NCBI GenBank assembly: GCA_944381435.1
Contig: CALWLD010000005.1
Coordinates: forward strand, 1 to 64,000
Reading direction: 5' to 3'
Source of the DNA: an uncultured Clostridia bacterium
Lineage (GTDB): Bacteria > Bacillota > Clostridia > Lachnospirales > CAG-274
Length of the DNA: 64,000 nt
The translations under genes were made by a program, and so were the position numbers. Under the pieces are notes generated by a model. The model worked only from the letters and a program-made list of their open reading frames with translations, did not search any database and was not told the origin of the DNA. Within the stretch, counting starts at the first letter, position 1, and every line of letters begins with the position of its first letter. This document shows positions 22,405-30,607 of this stretch, in pieces.

Positions 22405-22640
22405 ACAACTACGACAGAAACAACAAGTACAACAACAGAAAGTACAACAGAAACAACAAGCATAACAACAGAAAGTACAACAGAATCAACAAGCACAACA
22501 ACAGAAACAACAAGTACAACAACAGAAAGTACAACAGAAACAACAAGTACAACAACAGAAAGTACAACAGAATCAACAAGCACAGTAACGGAAAGCACAA
22601 CAGAATCAACAAGCACAGCAACGGAAAGTACAACACAAAA
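22405..22640 (+). repeat. ACA-rich tandem repeats coding for a Thr/Ser/Glu stalk
   Basis: Irregular units of about 30-36 bases built from ACAACAGAAAGTACAACAGA and variants encode TTESTTESTST-like residues near the C-terminus of the BspA-like protein. Such stalks usually hold the binding part away from the membrane. The repeats are prone to length change. Confidence 0.8.
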
Positions 22641-23116
22641 TGTAGAAACAACTACAGAACAAACAACAAATGATAACCAAGAAATAATACCTCCTATAGA
22701 TAATGAAGACAACCAAGGTGGAGGAGAAGAAAATAATATAGGAGATACAGAACAGGTTATAAATGAAGAAACACCAAATAATGTATATACATTTGGTAAT
22801 CTAGAAGTTGTAACTCCAGAGCACGAAGAGCTAGCAAGAAGAGCTATATCTAATATTACATTAGAAGAGCAAGCCATAAATCAAACTGTAGATAACATAG
22901 TGGAAAATATGGCAAACAATGGTACTAACATACAAGAAAGAAGACTTACAGAAAAACCAGCCTTTGGTTTTGGCGTAGAAGGTAATATTAGTTTATTAAT
23001 AACGTTGCTAATATTATTAATAATTATAATAGTTGCTTATGTTGTTAAAAAACAAATAATTGATAAAGAAAAACAAAAAGATGAAGATGAAGATGAAAAA
23101 AATACATTAACTGTAT

Positions 23117-23156
23117 AAAAAATAAGCCTTGTAGATATCTACAAGGCTTATTTTTT
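23117..23156. terminator. Bidirectional terminator
   Basis: A perfect palindrome centred at 23136/23137 with A and T runs at its ends; it overlaps the stop codon of the BspA-like gene and serves the convergent gene at 23165. Confidence 0.85.
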
Positions 23157-23164
23157 ATAAGTAT

Positions 23165-23500
23165 CTAAATAGAGTTTATAATGTTATCAATAATACAGTC
23201 ATTAAATTCTTCGTATGTTAAGACATAATATTTATTATTATCTATATTTTTTAAGTCAATTTTATCTTTTATATAAGGTGATATTAAAACTTTATCGTAT
23301 CCTTCAGCTATAAGCTCTTTTATATCCTTATAACTTTCATCAGTTTCTGCCATATAGTCAATGTTATTATCTTTAAAATATTTGTTTAATTTATCTTGTA
23401 ATTTTTCACGTAAAGATTTTTTTAAGAAAATACCGTTATATCCAAAGGGTGCTGGCCTAGCTCCAACTATAGCTTTTGAGATAATAATTATTTTTTTCAT
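23165..23500 (-). CDS. Small protein of unknown function
   Basis: I do not recognise this 111-residue protein. It has a good ribosome site (GGAGGG, 6 bases before ATG 23500), so it is probably real. The pattern is alternating strands and helices: KKIIIISKAIVG, then a basic helix SLREKLQDKLNKYFKDNNI, then IKELIAEGYDKVLISPYIKDKIDL and YYVLTYEEF. This resembles a small Rossmann-like or PTS IIB-like fold, but the phospho-accepting cysteine of IIB proteins is missing from the first loop. It ends in the bidirectional terminator shared with the BspA-like gene. No operon partner. Confidence 0.6.
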   Translation of the reverse strand: MKKIIIISKAIVGARPAPFGYNGIFLKKSLREKLQDKLNKYFKDNNIDYMAETDESYKDIKELIAEGYDKVLISPYIKDKIDLKNIDNNKYYVLTYEEFNDCIIDNIINSI

Positions 23501-23804
23501 ATTTTACCCTCCATATATTAATTAAAAATAATTTTAATACATTTTTAAAAAGTTTTATATCTTTACCTTATAATAATGTAAATTTTATAATTTATATTAT
23601 AGCATATATTTTTTGTAAATCAATACAAAAGATAAATATATAGTAAATATATATAGTATTTTTATAACTGTAATCAATTTTTTGAATACTTTGTATTTAA
23701 AAACATATTCTTCTAAATATTTTATTCATAAAAATTAAAATAAAAAACGTTTATAATTTTTCATCTAAAAATATTAAGTCACATCTTGATTGCATAAATA
23801 AAAT
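23501..23804. other. AT-rich intergenic DNA, nothing seen
   Basis: About 300 bases with no credible frame, RNA gene or repeat. It separates the small gene at 23165 from a terminator and an R1 element at 23805-23967. Confidence 0.5.
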
Positions 23805-23836
23805 AAAAGATTGTTATTTTTAAATAACAATCTTTT
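23805..23836. terminator. Hairpin terminator for the minus-strand secreted-protein gene
   Basis: AAAAGATTGTTATTT (23805-23819) pairs with AAATAACAATCTTTT (23822-23836), a near-perfect palindrome with T runs on both strands. Confidence 0.7.
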
Positions 23837-23840
23837 ATTA

Positions 23841-23967
23841 ATTACAATTAAGGTACCACTTAATTTATTTAATTAAAATTTATATATGGTTTTTTGTATT
23901 AAATTTTAATTAAATAAATTTTAGGAGTGCCTGTTTTTGAATATAAAATATTCAAAAAATTAATTTT
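23841..23967 (+). repeat. R1 element, copy b (longest)
   Basis: This copy shows the structure best. ATTACAATTAAGGTACCACTT and the inverse TTTTAGGAGTGCCT bracket a long imperfect stem, with AATTTATTTAATT facing AATTAAATAAATT. A second hairpin follows, TTTTTGAATA with TATTCAAAAA. The element lies directly beyond the stop of the minus-strand gene at 23974. Confidence 0.75.
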
Positions 23968-23973
23968 ATAAGT

Positions 23974-25551
23974 TTAGTATTGATTTTCATTTGTCATATA
24001 ACCTGTAACGTTGTTTTTATCCATCCACATTTTTTTAGAAGCCATTAAAAACTCTATTGTATCATTTGTTTTGTTAAATAATCTGTTAAGTAAAACTTTA
24101 GTCTGGAACAAATCGTTATAAGTTAAATAAGGATAATCTTCCATCTTGTTTGTGTTTTTTGTATAATATAATGCATAATTTAAGTTACCGTCAGGGAGCA
24201 CCCATTGGTTTCTTGTATCTTCTATACCAAGGAGCATTTTATCTGCTGTTTCTAGGTATCTTTTTTCACCTGTTATGTTATATATTTCGTATAAAAAGTT
24301 CATTTCTGCAAGCTGATGGTTTAAAGAAACGTGAGTTTTTTCGTGAACACCTTTATGATAGCCATAATCTGCAACTAATATGCCACCATTTTGTGTAGGA
24401 TAGCTATCAGTTTCTGTAAATTTTAGGAAAAACTCAGCATATCTAACAGCATAAGCTAAAAATTCTTTATTGTTATAGTTTTGGTAAGCATATAATAAAC
24501 TTGTTGCAAAATCTGTGTTAAATCTTGTGTCGTAAAAGCCTGCACCTATTTTAAAATCTGTAAAAAGCCAGTCAGATTGAGGGCCTGTTTCCCAATATCC
24601 TAGTTGGTTTTGGTTTTTCATACAAGTTTCAGTCATAACATACCCTAAATTTTTAGAAAGAGGGTTTATTGCATATTTTGCAAAAGAAGCTCCTGTATAG
24701 TTAGATGGGTGCTTATATAGCACATCTGTTCCGCCAGGTTTATAGTTAGATGGTGTTTGGAAATAATAACCATCGTAGCTCCAACGTCTGTTTTCGGATA
24801 AATCGTGAGGTAAAAGCTCGTTAAAGCTTTTCATAGTGCTCCAATCTACAAGGCGTTTTGTAGATTCCATATACCAATATTCACCTATTAGGTCTTTATC
24901 TTGAGGGAAAGACATTTGTAAATCAAAATAACCATCTTTTTTAACAACTTTAACCATTTCTTCTTTATCTCTAGCAATAGTTAAAGTGTTGTTTGTAAAT
25001 ATATTTTTGTATACTCCAGGAACGCTAACTATGTAGCTATGTGTGTCTGTGTCTATAAATAATGTAGTATGTTTTAAGTTAGCAAGGTTAGATGTATTTA
25101 CCCATTGTTTTGTAGCTGGGTCTACATATCTAAATGTTATAGTGTTACCTTTTATAGGTATAGAAACATTGTATCTTTCAGGCTTTGTTTCTTTAAAGGA
25201 GAGCCTGTTCATATAGTAAGTATCGTTGTTTTCAAAAACTGTTTTTGTTGTTTTTGTAAATATATTTAAGCTATCTTGTGTTGTTTCTGTTGTTATAGGC
25301 GTAAATTTTGTAGGTGTATATACAGGTACATCTTTTATTATATTGTATATTTTTAAATCTTCACCTGTTAAAGGATTGCCATTTTTATCTTTTGGTATAT
25401 CATTAACTATTTCGTTAGCTTTATCTATAGCCAAGTTGGTATTAGAATTAGCGTTTACATTGTTATTTGAATTAGTATTAGCATAAACATTAGTTGTTAT
25501 AACAGATAAAGCCATAGATAAAGCTATTATCTGCTTTATATTTTTTTTCAA
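23974..25551 (-). CDS. Secreted protein with an alpha/alpha-barrel, possibly C5-epimerase-like
   Basis: The 525-residue protein has a signal peptide (KKNIKQIIALSMALSVITTN, cleavage likely after VYA) and an asparagine-rich spacer. Residues 80-240 look beta-rich. From about 290 to 520 there are repeating helix pairs with GFYDTRFNTDFATSLLYAY, AVRYAEFFLKF, SLNHQLAEMNFLYEIYNIT and RYLETADKMLLGIED, the pattern of an (alpha/alpha) toroid. The SLNHQLAEMNFLYEIYNITG stretch brings to mind the C-terminal domain of glucuronyl C5-epimerases, but I am not sure. It starts with TTG (25551) behind AAGGGGTG. It may act on a surface or extracellular polysaccharide. No neighbours inform the role. Confidence 0.6.
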   Translation of the reverse strand: MKKNIKQIIALSMALSVITTNVYANTNSNNNVNANSNTNLAIDKANEIVNDIPKDKNGNPLTGEDLKIYNIIKDVPVYTPTKFTPITTETTQDSLNIFTKTTKTVFENNDTYYMNRLSFKETKPERYNVSIPIKGNTITFRYVDPATKQWVNTSNLANLKHTTLFIDTDTHSYIVSVPGVYKNIFTNNTLTIARDKEEMVKVVKKDGYFDLQMSFPQDKDLIGEYWYMESTKRLVDWSTMKSFNELLPHDLSENRRWSYDGYYFQTPSNYKPGGTDVLYKHPSNYTGASFAKYAINPLSKNLGYVMTETCMKNQNQLGYWETGPQSDWLFTDFKIGAGFYDTRFNTDFATSLLYAYQNYNNKEFLAYAVRYAEFFLKFTETDSYPTQNGGILVADYGYHKGVHEKTHVSLNHQLAEMNFLYEIYNITGEKRYLETADKMLLGIEDTRNQWVLPDGNLNYALYYTKNTNKMEDYPYLTYNDLFQTKVLLNRLFNKTNDTIEFLMASKKMWMDKNNVTGYMTNENQY

Positions 25552-25591
25552 ATTAAAACACCCCTTAATATTTTTTGTAAGTCTACAAGTT

Positions 25592-25619
25592 ATTATACCA
25601 TTATTTTTGATATTTTCAA
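25592..25619 (-). promoter_or_regulatory. Promoter of the secreted-protein gene
   Basis: On the minus strand, TTGAAA (25619-25614), a 16-base spacer and TATAAT (25597-25592), about 40 bases before the TTG start. Confidence 0.55.
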
Positions 25620-26129
25620 TTTATTTTAATTAATTTTAATTTAATTGTAATATTTTACATTATGGTTTTTTATATAACAAAATATATTTTTCTACATAAA
25701 ATCTTATTTATTGTTATATTTTAATGGATAGGAAAATAACAATATTTTTACTTTAAATATAAATATAAATTTAGGTATATATAAATAAATTTATTTTAAA
25801 ATAAAGATAAAAAACATATAAAATATTGAAATTAATAAATAAAAAATATACAAAATATAAAAAATATATTATAATACATATATAAATTTACAAAAAATAA
25901 ACATAAATCCATTATATATACATACTTTTGTTTAAAAATATAGCTAAAATATATTATTATGTTATAATGATAAAAAATCGTTTTTAAGGAGGCTTTAAAA
26001 TGTAAAATAAATGAGTAAAAGAGAGAACAAAGCATATAAAATGCTTATTACATTATGGGTTGATAAGCTTTGCATAACCTTTGCTATAAATTGTCAAAAT
26101 TTTAAAATAATTATATAGGAGTAATAGAT
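25620..26129. other. AT-rich intergenic region with a start-stop motif
   Basis: Most of this 510-base region shows nothing. Near its right end a strong ribosome site (AAGGAGG, 25986-25992) is followed after 7 bases by ATG and at once by TAA (26000-26005). A 35-residue frame (26011-26118) begins 11 bases further with poor spacing to that site and ends just before the ribosome site of the YitT gene. I do not annotate it as a gene. Confidence 0.5.
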
Positions 26130-26990
26130 ATGGAAAGAAAAAATATTAAGCATATATGTTTTTTAGTAATTTTAAACATATTAGGTACATTTAGCTATGC
26201 AGTTGGCATAAATTGCTTTGCAGCCCCTCATAATATAGCACCTGGTGGAGCTAGCGGTATTGCAATACTTATAAATTATATATTTAAATTTCCTATTGGT
26301 ACATTTGTATTAGTATTTAATTTTCCCCTTTTAATTTGGATACTTATTAAAAAGTATTTTCCAAAATCTTTTGTATTTAAAACTTTAGCTACAACATCTA
26401 TGCTTTCTTTTATAACAGATTACATTGTTGTTTACATACCTGTTTATAAGGGCGATGCACTGCTTGCATCTATGTTTGGTGGGGCGCTTATGGGCATTGG
26501 ACTTGCCCTTGTTCATTTAGGAGCATCTAACACAGGAGGTATATCTCTTCTTGGAGTTATTGTGCAAAAGATAAAGCCTAAATTTCCTGTTGGAGGGCTT
26601 ATAGCAAGCCTTAACATAGCAGTTGTTATTGCATCTGGTTTTGTTTATAAAAATATAGAAAGCCTTTTATATGCTGTTGTTACGGTTTATATATCAGGTA
26701 TGTTTATGGATAAAATGCTTGAGCAAGCATCTAGAAAAAACCTTATGTTCATTATGTCTGAATGTACAGATATTGTAAGAAAAGCTTTGGTAGATGCTCA
26801 TAAGTCTATTACTATTTTAAAAGGCGAAGGTGGATATTCTAGCAAAATGCAAAGGGTTCTAATTTGTGCTACAACAAAAGATGACTGTGTGCAAATAGAA
26901 AAAATGATAAAATCATTAGATGATAAAGCTCTCATAATAATAACAGAAACTAAAAAGGTAGAGGGAAAAGGTTTTAAACATATGATATAA
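26130..26990 (+). CDS. YitT-family membrane protein
   Basis: This 286-residue protein belongs to the YitT family (DUF161 membrane domain plus C-terminal DUF2179). The first 200 residues hold five to six helices with the family signatures GINCFAAPHNIAPGGASGIAI and LALVHLGASNTGGISLLG. The soluble C-terminal domain (about 205-280) contains ITILKGEGGYSSKMQRVLICATT, the typical DUF2179 stretch with the G-x-G-G-Y-x motif. Family members are common in Firmicutes, often several per genome; no transported substrate is established. ATG 26130 follows AGGAG. It stands alone and ends about 90 bases before a strong terminator. Confidence 0.92.
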   Translation: MERKNIKHICFLVILNILGTFSYAVGINCFAAPHNIAPGGASGIAILINYIFKFPIGTFVLVFNFPLLIWILIKKYFPKSFVFKTLATTSMLSFITDYIVVYIPVYKGDALLASMFGGALMGIGLALVHLGASNTGGISLLGVIVQKIKPKFPVGGLIASLNIAVVIASGFVYKNIESLLYAVVTVYISGMFMDKMLEQASRKNLMFIMSECTDIVRKALVDAHKSITILKGEGGYSSKMQRVLICATTKDDCVQIEKMIKSLDDKALIIITETKKVEGKGFKHMI

Positions 26991-27081
26991 TAAAAGATTA
27001 AATGCTTTAATATGCTACAATAAGCTATTAATATAGCAGATAAGATGTTTTATTTTAAAGGAGATATGGTTTAAACTTTAT

Positions 27082-27110
27082 AAACCCACCCAAAAGGGTG
27101 GGTTTATTAT
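27082..27110 (+). terminator. Terminator after the YitT gene
   Basis: AAACCCACCC (27082-27091) pairs with GGGTGGGTTT (27096-27105) over AAAA, followed by ATTATT. It also faces the convergent gene at 27197. Confidence 0.8.
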
Positions 27111-27111
27111 T

Positions 27112-27190
27112 GTAATTAAGGTACAACTTAGTTACAATAAATTTTAGGAGTACCTGTTTTTGACAACAAAGTGTTCAAAAAATTGATTTA
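27112..27190 (+). repeat. R1 element, copy c (short form)
   Basis: TAATTAAGGTACAACTTA is followed by only a short inner part and then TTTTAGGAGTACCTG, so the first hairpin is compact. The second hairpin reads TTTTTGACA with TGTTCAAAA. It lies between the YitT terminator and the stop of the minus-strand gene at 27197. Confidence 0.7.
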
Positions 27191-27196
27191 TTTCAA

Positions 27197-27865
27197 TTAA
27201 GCTCCTATTTTTACATTGGAAGGGTCTACATAGCTTATGCTTTCATCTTTTAAGTTTATTTTAAATGTAAACTGTTCAAAATATCCTTCATTTGTTTTTT
27301 TATCGTTATAATTTAACAGTACTGCTGTAGAAAAATCATCATTGATGTTATATAGCATATTTAATGAGCTAGCATCTACATTAGCATTAAGGTTGCCTTT
27401 ATCGGCATATATATTGCTTAAAGAGCTAATATCTGCTGTAGAAAAATTTATATTTATTTTATCATTATTAAATGTTTGGTTAAGAGGTGTTATATCTAAT
27501 AAATAATAGTAATTATCTGTAGTTATTGCATAAACATCAAAGGAGACACTGCCCTCTATCTTTTTCTCTTCATCAAAAATATCAGAAGACACTGTATAAG
27601 AAACAAATTTCTTGCTTTTAAGCTCTTTTTCTATTTCTTCGTTAGTTAAATTAAGGCTAGATAAAGCATCGTCAAGGCTTACAAAGCCATCTTTTAATTT
27701 AGAGTTATAAAAGTTTTCTAGGTAATCTTCATTGTTATTATTTACATTTAAAGAGGCAGAAACATTTTTTATATTTTCTTCTTTTTTAAAATAAGAGAAA
27801 AACATAAATATAAAAGCTATAACAACAATGATACAAACAGGAATAATAATTTTAATATTTTTCAT
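27197..27865 (-). CDS. Membrane-anchored protein of unknown function
   Basis: I do not recognise this 222-residue protein. It has one N-terminal membrane helix (about residues 5-24: IKIIIPVCIIVVIAFIFMFF) without a lipobox, a short basic stop FKKEE, and then an extracytoplasmic part rich in asparagine, aspartate and serine with a mixed strand pattern. Residues 60-85 (VSLDDALSSLNLTNEEIEKEL) look like a helical pair. A ribosome site GGAGGG lies before ATG 27865. It diverges from recX and converges on the YitT gene across an R1 element. No partner genes. Confidence 0.6.
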   Translation of the reverse strand: MKNIKIIIPVCIIVVIAFIFMFFSYFKKEENIKNVSASLNVNNNNEDYLENFYNSKLKDGFVSLDDALSSLNLTNEEIEKELKSKKFVSYTVSSDIFDEEKKIEGSVSFDVYAITTDNYYYLLDITPLNQTFNNDKININFSTADISSLSNIYADKGNLNANVDASSLNMLYNINDDFSTAVLLNYNDKKTNEGYFEQFTFKINLKDESISYVDPSNVKIGA

Positions 27866-27970
27866 ATAAGACCCTCCTTATAATATAATAATATTTATTA
27901 TATCATATATAAAAAAATAAACTATTTATTTTTTTACTAAATTTATGTTATAATAATAAAGGTGATTTAT

Positions 27971-28591
27971 TTGATAATAACAAAAATAGAAAAACAAAAA
28001 AATAATAATAAACGATATTCTATATTTATAGATAACGAGTTTGCCTTTGGCATAGATGAAATAGATTTGTTATATTATAAGCTTAAAGAAAACGAACCTT
28101 TAGATGAAGAAAGGTACAATTATATAGCTAATAAACTTTTGTTAAAACGAGCTAAAGATAAAGCTTTAAAATATTTAGGTTATAAAATGCGTTCTAAAAA
28201 GCAGGTTATAAAAAAGCTACAGGAATATGAATTTCCTCCTGAAGTTATAGCTAAAGTAATAAAAGTTTTAGAAAGATATAACTATATAAATGATGATGAA
28301 TTTGCAAAGGCTTTTATAAAAGATAAAATAAATTTAAAAAAACACGGTGTTTTTAAAATAAAATATGATTTAAAAATGCTAGGCATAGAAGAAGAAATTT
28401 TTTCAAAATATCTATATAATGAAAAATTTGTAAAAGAAGAAGAAAAAGCAAAAGAGCTATTAGATAAAAAGCTAAACGGTAGATGCTTGCAAGATTTAGA
28501 ATATAAAGAAAAGCAAAAGATATATGCTTATCTAGCAAGGCGAGGCTTTTCTTATGATAGCATAAACAAAGCATTTAACCATTACAATTAA
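27971..28591 (+). CDS. recX: Regulatory protein RecX
   Basis: This 206-residue protein fits RecX, which binds RecA filaments and restrains recombination. RecX is made of repeated three-helix units: KDKALKYLGYKMRSKKQVIKKL, FPPEVIAKVIKVLERYNYINDDEFAKAF and KINLKKHGVFKIKYDLKMLGI-type blocks are all visible (the last in two parts), as are the DDEFA and RRGF motifs near the ends of their repeats. The likely start is TTG 27971, five bases after AAAGGTGA; a GTG at 27962 is in frame but overlaps that site. The last three codons and the TAA stop (CATTACAATTAA) are part of an R1 element, so the element may have supplied the present C-terminus. Confidence 0.85.
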   Translation: MIITKIEKQKNNNKRYSIFIDNEFAFGIDEIDLLYYKLKENEPLDEERYNYIANKLLLKRAKDKALKYLGYKMRSKKQVIKKLQEYEFPPEVIAKVIKVLERYNYINDDEFAKAFIKDKINLKKHGVFKIKYDLKMLGIEEEIFSKYLYNEKFVKEEEKAKELLDKKLNGRCLQDLEYKEKQKIYAYLARRGFSYDSINKAFNHYN

Positions 28592-28705
28592 GATATGACT
28601 TAATATTTTAGAGAAAAAATTATAAACGTGTGTTTGTTTTAATTTTTAAGAATAAAATATTTAGGAATATCTGGTTTTGAATAAAAAGTATTCAAAAAAT
28701 TGATT
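28582..28705 (+). repeat. R1 element, copy d
   Basis: The element begins ATTACAATTAAGATATGACTT, in which the TAA is the recX stop, and ends TTTTGAATA, loop, TATTCAAAAAATTGATTAT just before the ribosome site of the TPR gene. The first hairpin is weaker here, with AAGATAT facing ATATCT. Confidence 0.7.
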
Positions 28706-28726
28706 ATATGTTGGAGGAATATGAAT

Positions 28727-30259
28727 ATGAATAAAAACAAAAGAGCTTCTTTGAGAAAAGAGTTTTTAGAATCTTATAAGGCTAAAGATTATTTAGCTTC
28801 TATAGATAATTTAGAAAATATATTAAAGCTATATAGTGAAGAAGAAAAAGAAACTATAGAATATTGCACAGATGTATATAACTTAGCATATATACAGCAA
28901 ATGTTAGGAAAATTTAGCCTATCTATAAATTACTATAAAAAGTTATTGAAAATTTTAGATAAAAAAGAATATGATGTTAATAATAAAGAAGACATAGAAA
29001 GAATAGATTTTATAGTTAGCATAGAAAATTGCCTTGGAGTTTGCTATGGTAAAAGCTCTATAAAGCAGACTTTTTCCATAAATTGTTTTGAAAGAGCCTT
29101 AAATTTAACAAAAAAATATTTAATGCATAAAGATTTAAAAGATAAAGATTTATATACAGAACGTTTCCTAAGCACGCTACATAACATAGGTTCATCTTAT
29201 TACGATATAGGGCAATATGAAGATGCTATATATTATTTTTTAGAAGAACTTTCTAACAGGAGCAACCAGGGCAACATAGAACGTGTAGATAACTTAAATT
29301 ATCTAGGATATTGCTATGAAAAGCTAAAAAAATATGACGATGCTATAGGATATTTTAAACAAGCTTTAGATATTATAAAAGTGTTATTTAGCTTAACATC
29401 TGAAGAATATATAGCCAATGTTTATTACATAGCTTCTGTATATTCTAAAATGGGAGATTATGATAAAGCTATAAAAAATTACGAGATAGCTTGTAACCTT
29501 TTAGAACAAAAGGTAGATAAAAAGCACCCTTATGTTGCTGAAGCTTTTTCTAAACTATCTGATAACTATTTAAAAGCAGATAGAGCACAAGATGCACTTG
29601 ATATACAGCTAAAATCTTTAAACATAGTTAAAGAAACTGTAGGAGAAAAGCATATGTTTTATGCATCGGCGTTAAAAAGAACAGGGGATATATATTATAT
29701 ATTAGGAAACTATGAAAAAGCCTTGTTTTATTACGAAACAGAAAACAGCATAAAAGAAGAAATCATAGGCATATATAACGAAGAATTTGTAAATTCTTTA
29801 TTAAACCTTATAAATGTTTATGTAAAGACTAATAAAAAAGACAAAGAGGAAGAAGCTAAAAACAAGCTTTTAAAAATGGTTGATTTTGATTTACCTAAAA
29901 AATCTTATGAAAAAGCACTTCTTGTTTTATGTAAAATATACATAACTAACGATTTAGCAAAAGAGCTTTACGATATATACGAAAACTATAAATACGTAAA
30001 CGATACAGATAGCTTTGACGATATGATAAAAAAGGCAAAAGATATAGAAGAAGATATAATAGAAAAAAACAAAACATTAGATGATATTTATGAAGAGGAA
30101 GAAGAAATTGACGAATTAGAAGATTTTAGAGAAGATATTTTTGATGGCATAAAAAATTTATTTGACGGCATAAAAGAAGAAATTGACAAAATTGAAAGAA
30201 AACAGAAAAAAGAAGAAAATAAACAAGATAACGACGAAGAAAAAGAAGATAATATCTAA
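28727..30259 (+). CDS. Tetratricopeptide-repeat protein
   Basis: This 510-residue cytoplasmic protein is built mostly of TPR units. Clear ones include YNLAYIQQMLGKFSLSINYYKKLL, LHNIGSSYYDIGQYEDAIYYF, LNYLGYCYEKLKKYDDAIGYF, YYIASVYSKMGDYDKAIKNYE, FSKLSDNYLKADRAQDAL and KRTGDIYYILGNYEKALFYYE (some longer than given). The last 80 residues are extremely acidic and then mixed charge (about 430-510), likely a flexible tail. No signal peptide or enzymatic domain is present. TPR proteins act as scaffolds or as peptide receptors; no partner is identifiable. I start at ATG 28727, 9 bases after GGAGG; an ATG at 28721 is too close. The gene follows recX across an R1 element. Confidence 0.8.
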   Translation: MNKNKRASLRKEFLESYKAKDYLASIDNLENILKLYSEEEKETIEYCTDVYNLAYIQQMLGKFSLSINYYKKLLKILDKKEYDVNNKEDIERIDFIVSIENCLGVCYGKSSIKQTFSINCFERALNLTKKYLMHKDLKDKDLYTERFLSTLHNIGSSYYDIGQYEDAIYYFLEELSNRSNQGNIERVDNLNYLGYCYEKLKKYDDAIGYFKQALDIIKVLFSLTSEEYIANVYYIASVYSKMGDYDKAIKNYEIACNLLEQKVDKKHPYVAEAFSKLSDNYLKADRAQDALDIQLKSLNIVKETVGEKHMFYASALKRTGDIYYILGNYEKALFYYETENSIKEEIIGIYNEEFVNSLLNLINVYVKTNKKDKEEEAKNKLLKMVDFDLPKKSYEKALLVLCKIYITNDLAKELYDIYENYKYVNDTDSFDDMIKKAKDIEEDIIEKNKTLDDIYEEEEEIDELEDFREDIFDGIKNLFDGIKEEIDKIERKQKKEENKQDNDEEKEDNI

Positions 30260-30297
30260 AAATTGGCTTAATATTTTTTATATATTATAAGCATAAT

Positions 30298-30330
30298 AAA
30301 AGCATAGGTTCTCACCTATGCTTTTATTAT
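30298..30330 (+). terminator. Terminator of the TPR gene
   Basis: AAAAGCATAGGT (30298-30309) pairs with ACCTATGCTTTT (30314-30325) over a TCTC loop. Confidence 0.8.
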
Positions 30331-30408
30331 TTATTATCAATAAGATAGTTTAATAAATAATAAAAACAATTATTTTTTAAACTTAATTTATTAAGGAGGG
30401 CTATATTT

Positions 30409-30573
30409 ATGAGAAAAATGACAACAGCAGGTTTAATAACAACAGGTGTAGTAGGTATAGTTGGCTTAGCTTATGCTATGACAGATAAAAGAATGAGAAA
30501 CAAAATGGCTAACGACGGTAAAAAAATGCTAGATAAAGCAGGGGATATGGTTTCAAAAATGGACATATTTTAA
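30409..30573 (+). CDS. 54-residue small membrane protein
   Basis: A short gene encodes one membrane helix (TAGLITTGVVGIVGLAYAM) followed by a basic amphipathic tail (DKRMRNKMANDGKKMLDKAG). AAGGAGG lies 11 bases before ATG 30409, and the frame ends inside a strong terminator, so it forms a complete single-gene unit. The small helix-plus-basic-tail design resembles YtxH-like or DUF3918-like proteins of Firmicutes, but the match is by general look only. Function unknown. Confidence 0.65.
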   Translation: MRKMTTAGLITTGVVGIVGLAYAMTDKRMRNKMANDGKKMLDKAGDMVSKMDIF

Positions 30574-30604
30574 AAATAGTGAAGGCAAAGCCTTCACTAT
30601 TTTT
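30572..30604. terminator. Bidirectional terminator
   Basis: AAAAATAGTGAAGGC (30572-30586) pairs with GCCTTCACTATTTTT (30590-30604) over AAA. It lies between convergent genes. The GTGAAG-GC-AAA-GC-CTTCAC core resembles the small hairpins of the R2 elements. Confidence 0.85.
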
Positions 30605-30607
30605 AAG

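Larger units (their letters stand above)
18526..23118 (+). pseudogene. BspA-like leucine-rich-repeat surface protein, interrupted by three in-frame stops
   Basis: One reading frame of 1531 codons runs from ATG 18526 to TAA 23116-23118. It has a signal peptide (MLKNKILSSFLACVIFLST and onward, ending near LVLAAQ), a serine/glutamate repeat linker, about thirty LRR_5 repeats of 22-24 residues (pattern SVTxIGxxAFxxCTxLTxIxLP), a Listeria-Bacteroides-type beta repeat (EGYTFKGWSL, ITVYANW), a threonine/serine/glutamate stalk, and a C-terminal membrane helix with a charged tail. Stops interrupt the frame at 18682-18684 (TAA), 21097-21099 (TGA) and 22285-22287 (TAA). The frame is kept throughout, with no indel. 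Each stop differs by one G-to-T change from a sensible codon (GAA, GGA, GAA). Intact relatives are adhesin-like surface proteins. Fragments 18889-21099, 21340-22287 and 22306-23118 remain open. Confidence 0.85.

Noticed and set aside
22302-22877. 191-residue minus-strand frame rich in V, L and S opposite the Thr-rich stalk
   Set aside because: It is the reverse of the ACA-rich repeat; the hydrophobic look is a by-product, and there is no start signal.
26011-26118. 35-residue frame before the YitT gene
   Set aside because: It is 18 bases from the ribosome site, has no recognisable features and ends at the next ribosome site; chance is likely.
27057-27074. AAAGGAG with ATG-GTT-TAA after the YitT gene
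   Set aside because: The ATG is only about two bases from the ribosome site, too close to be used.
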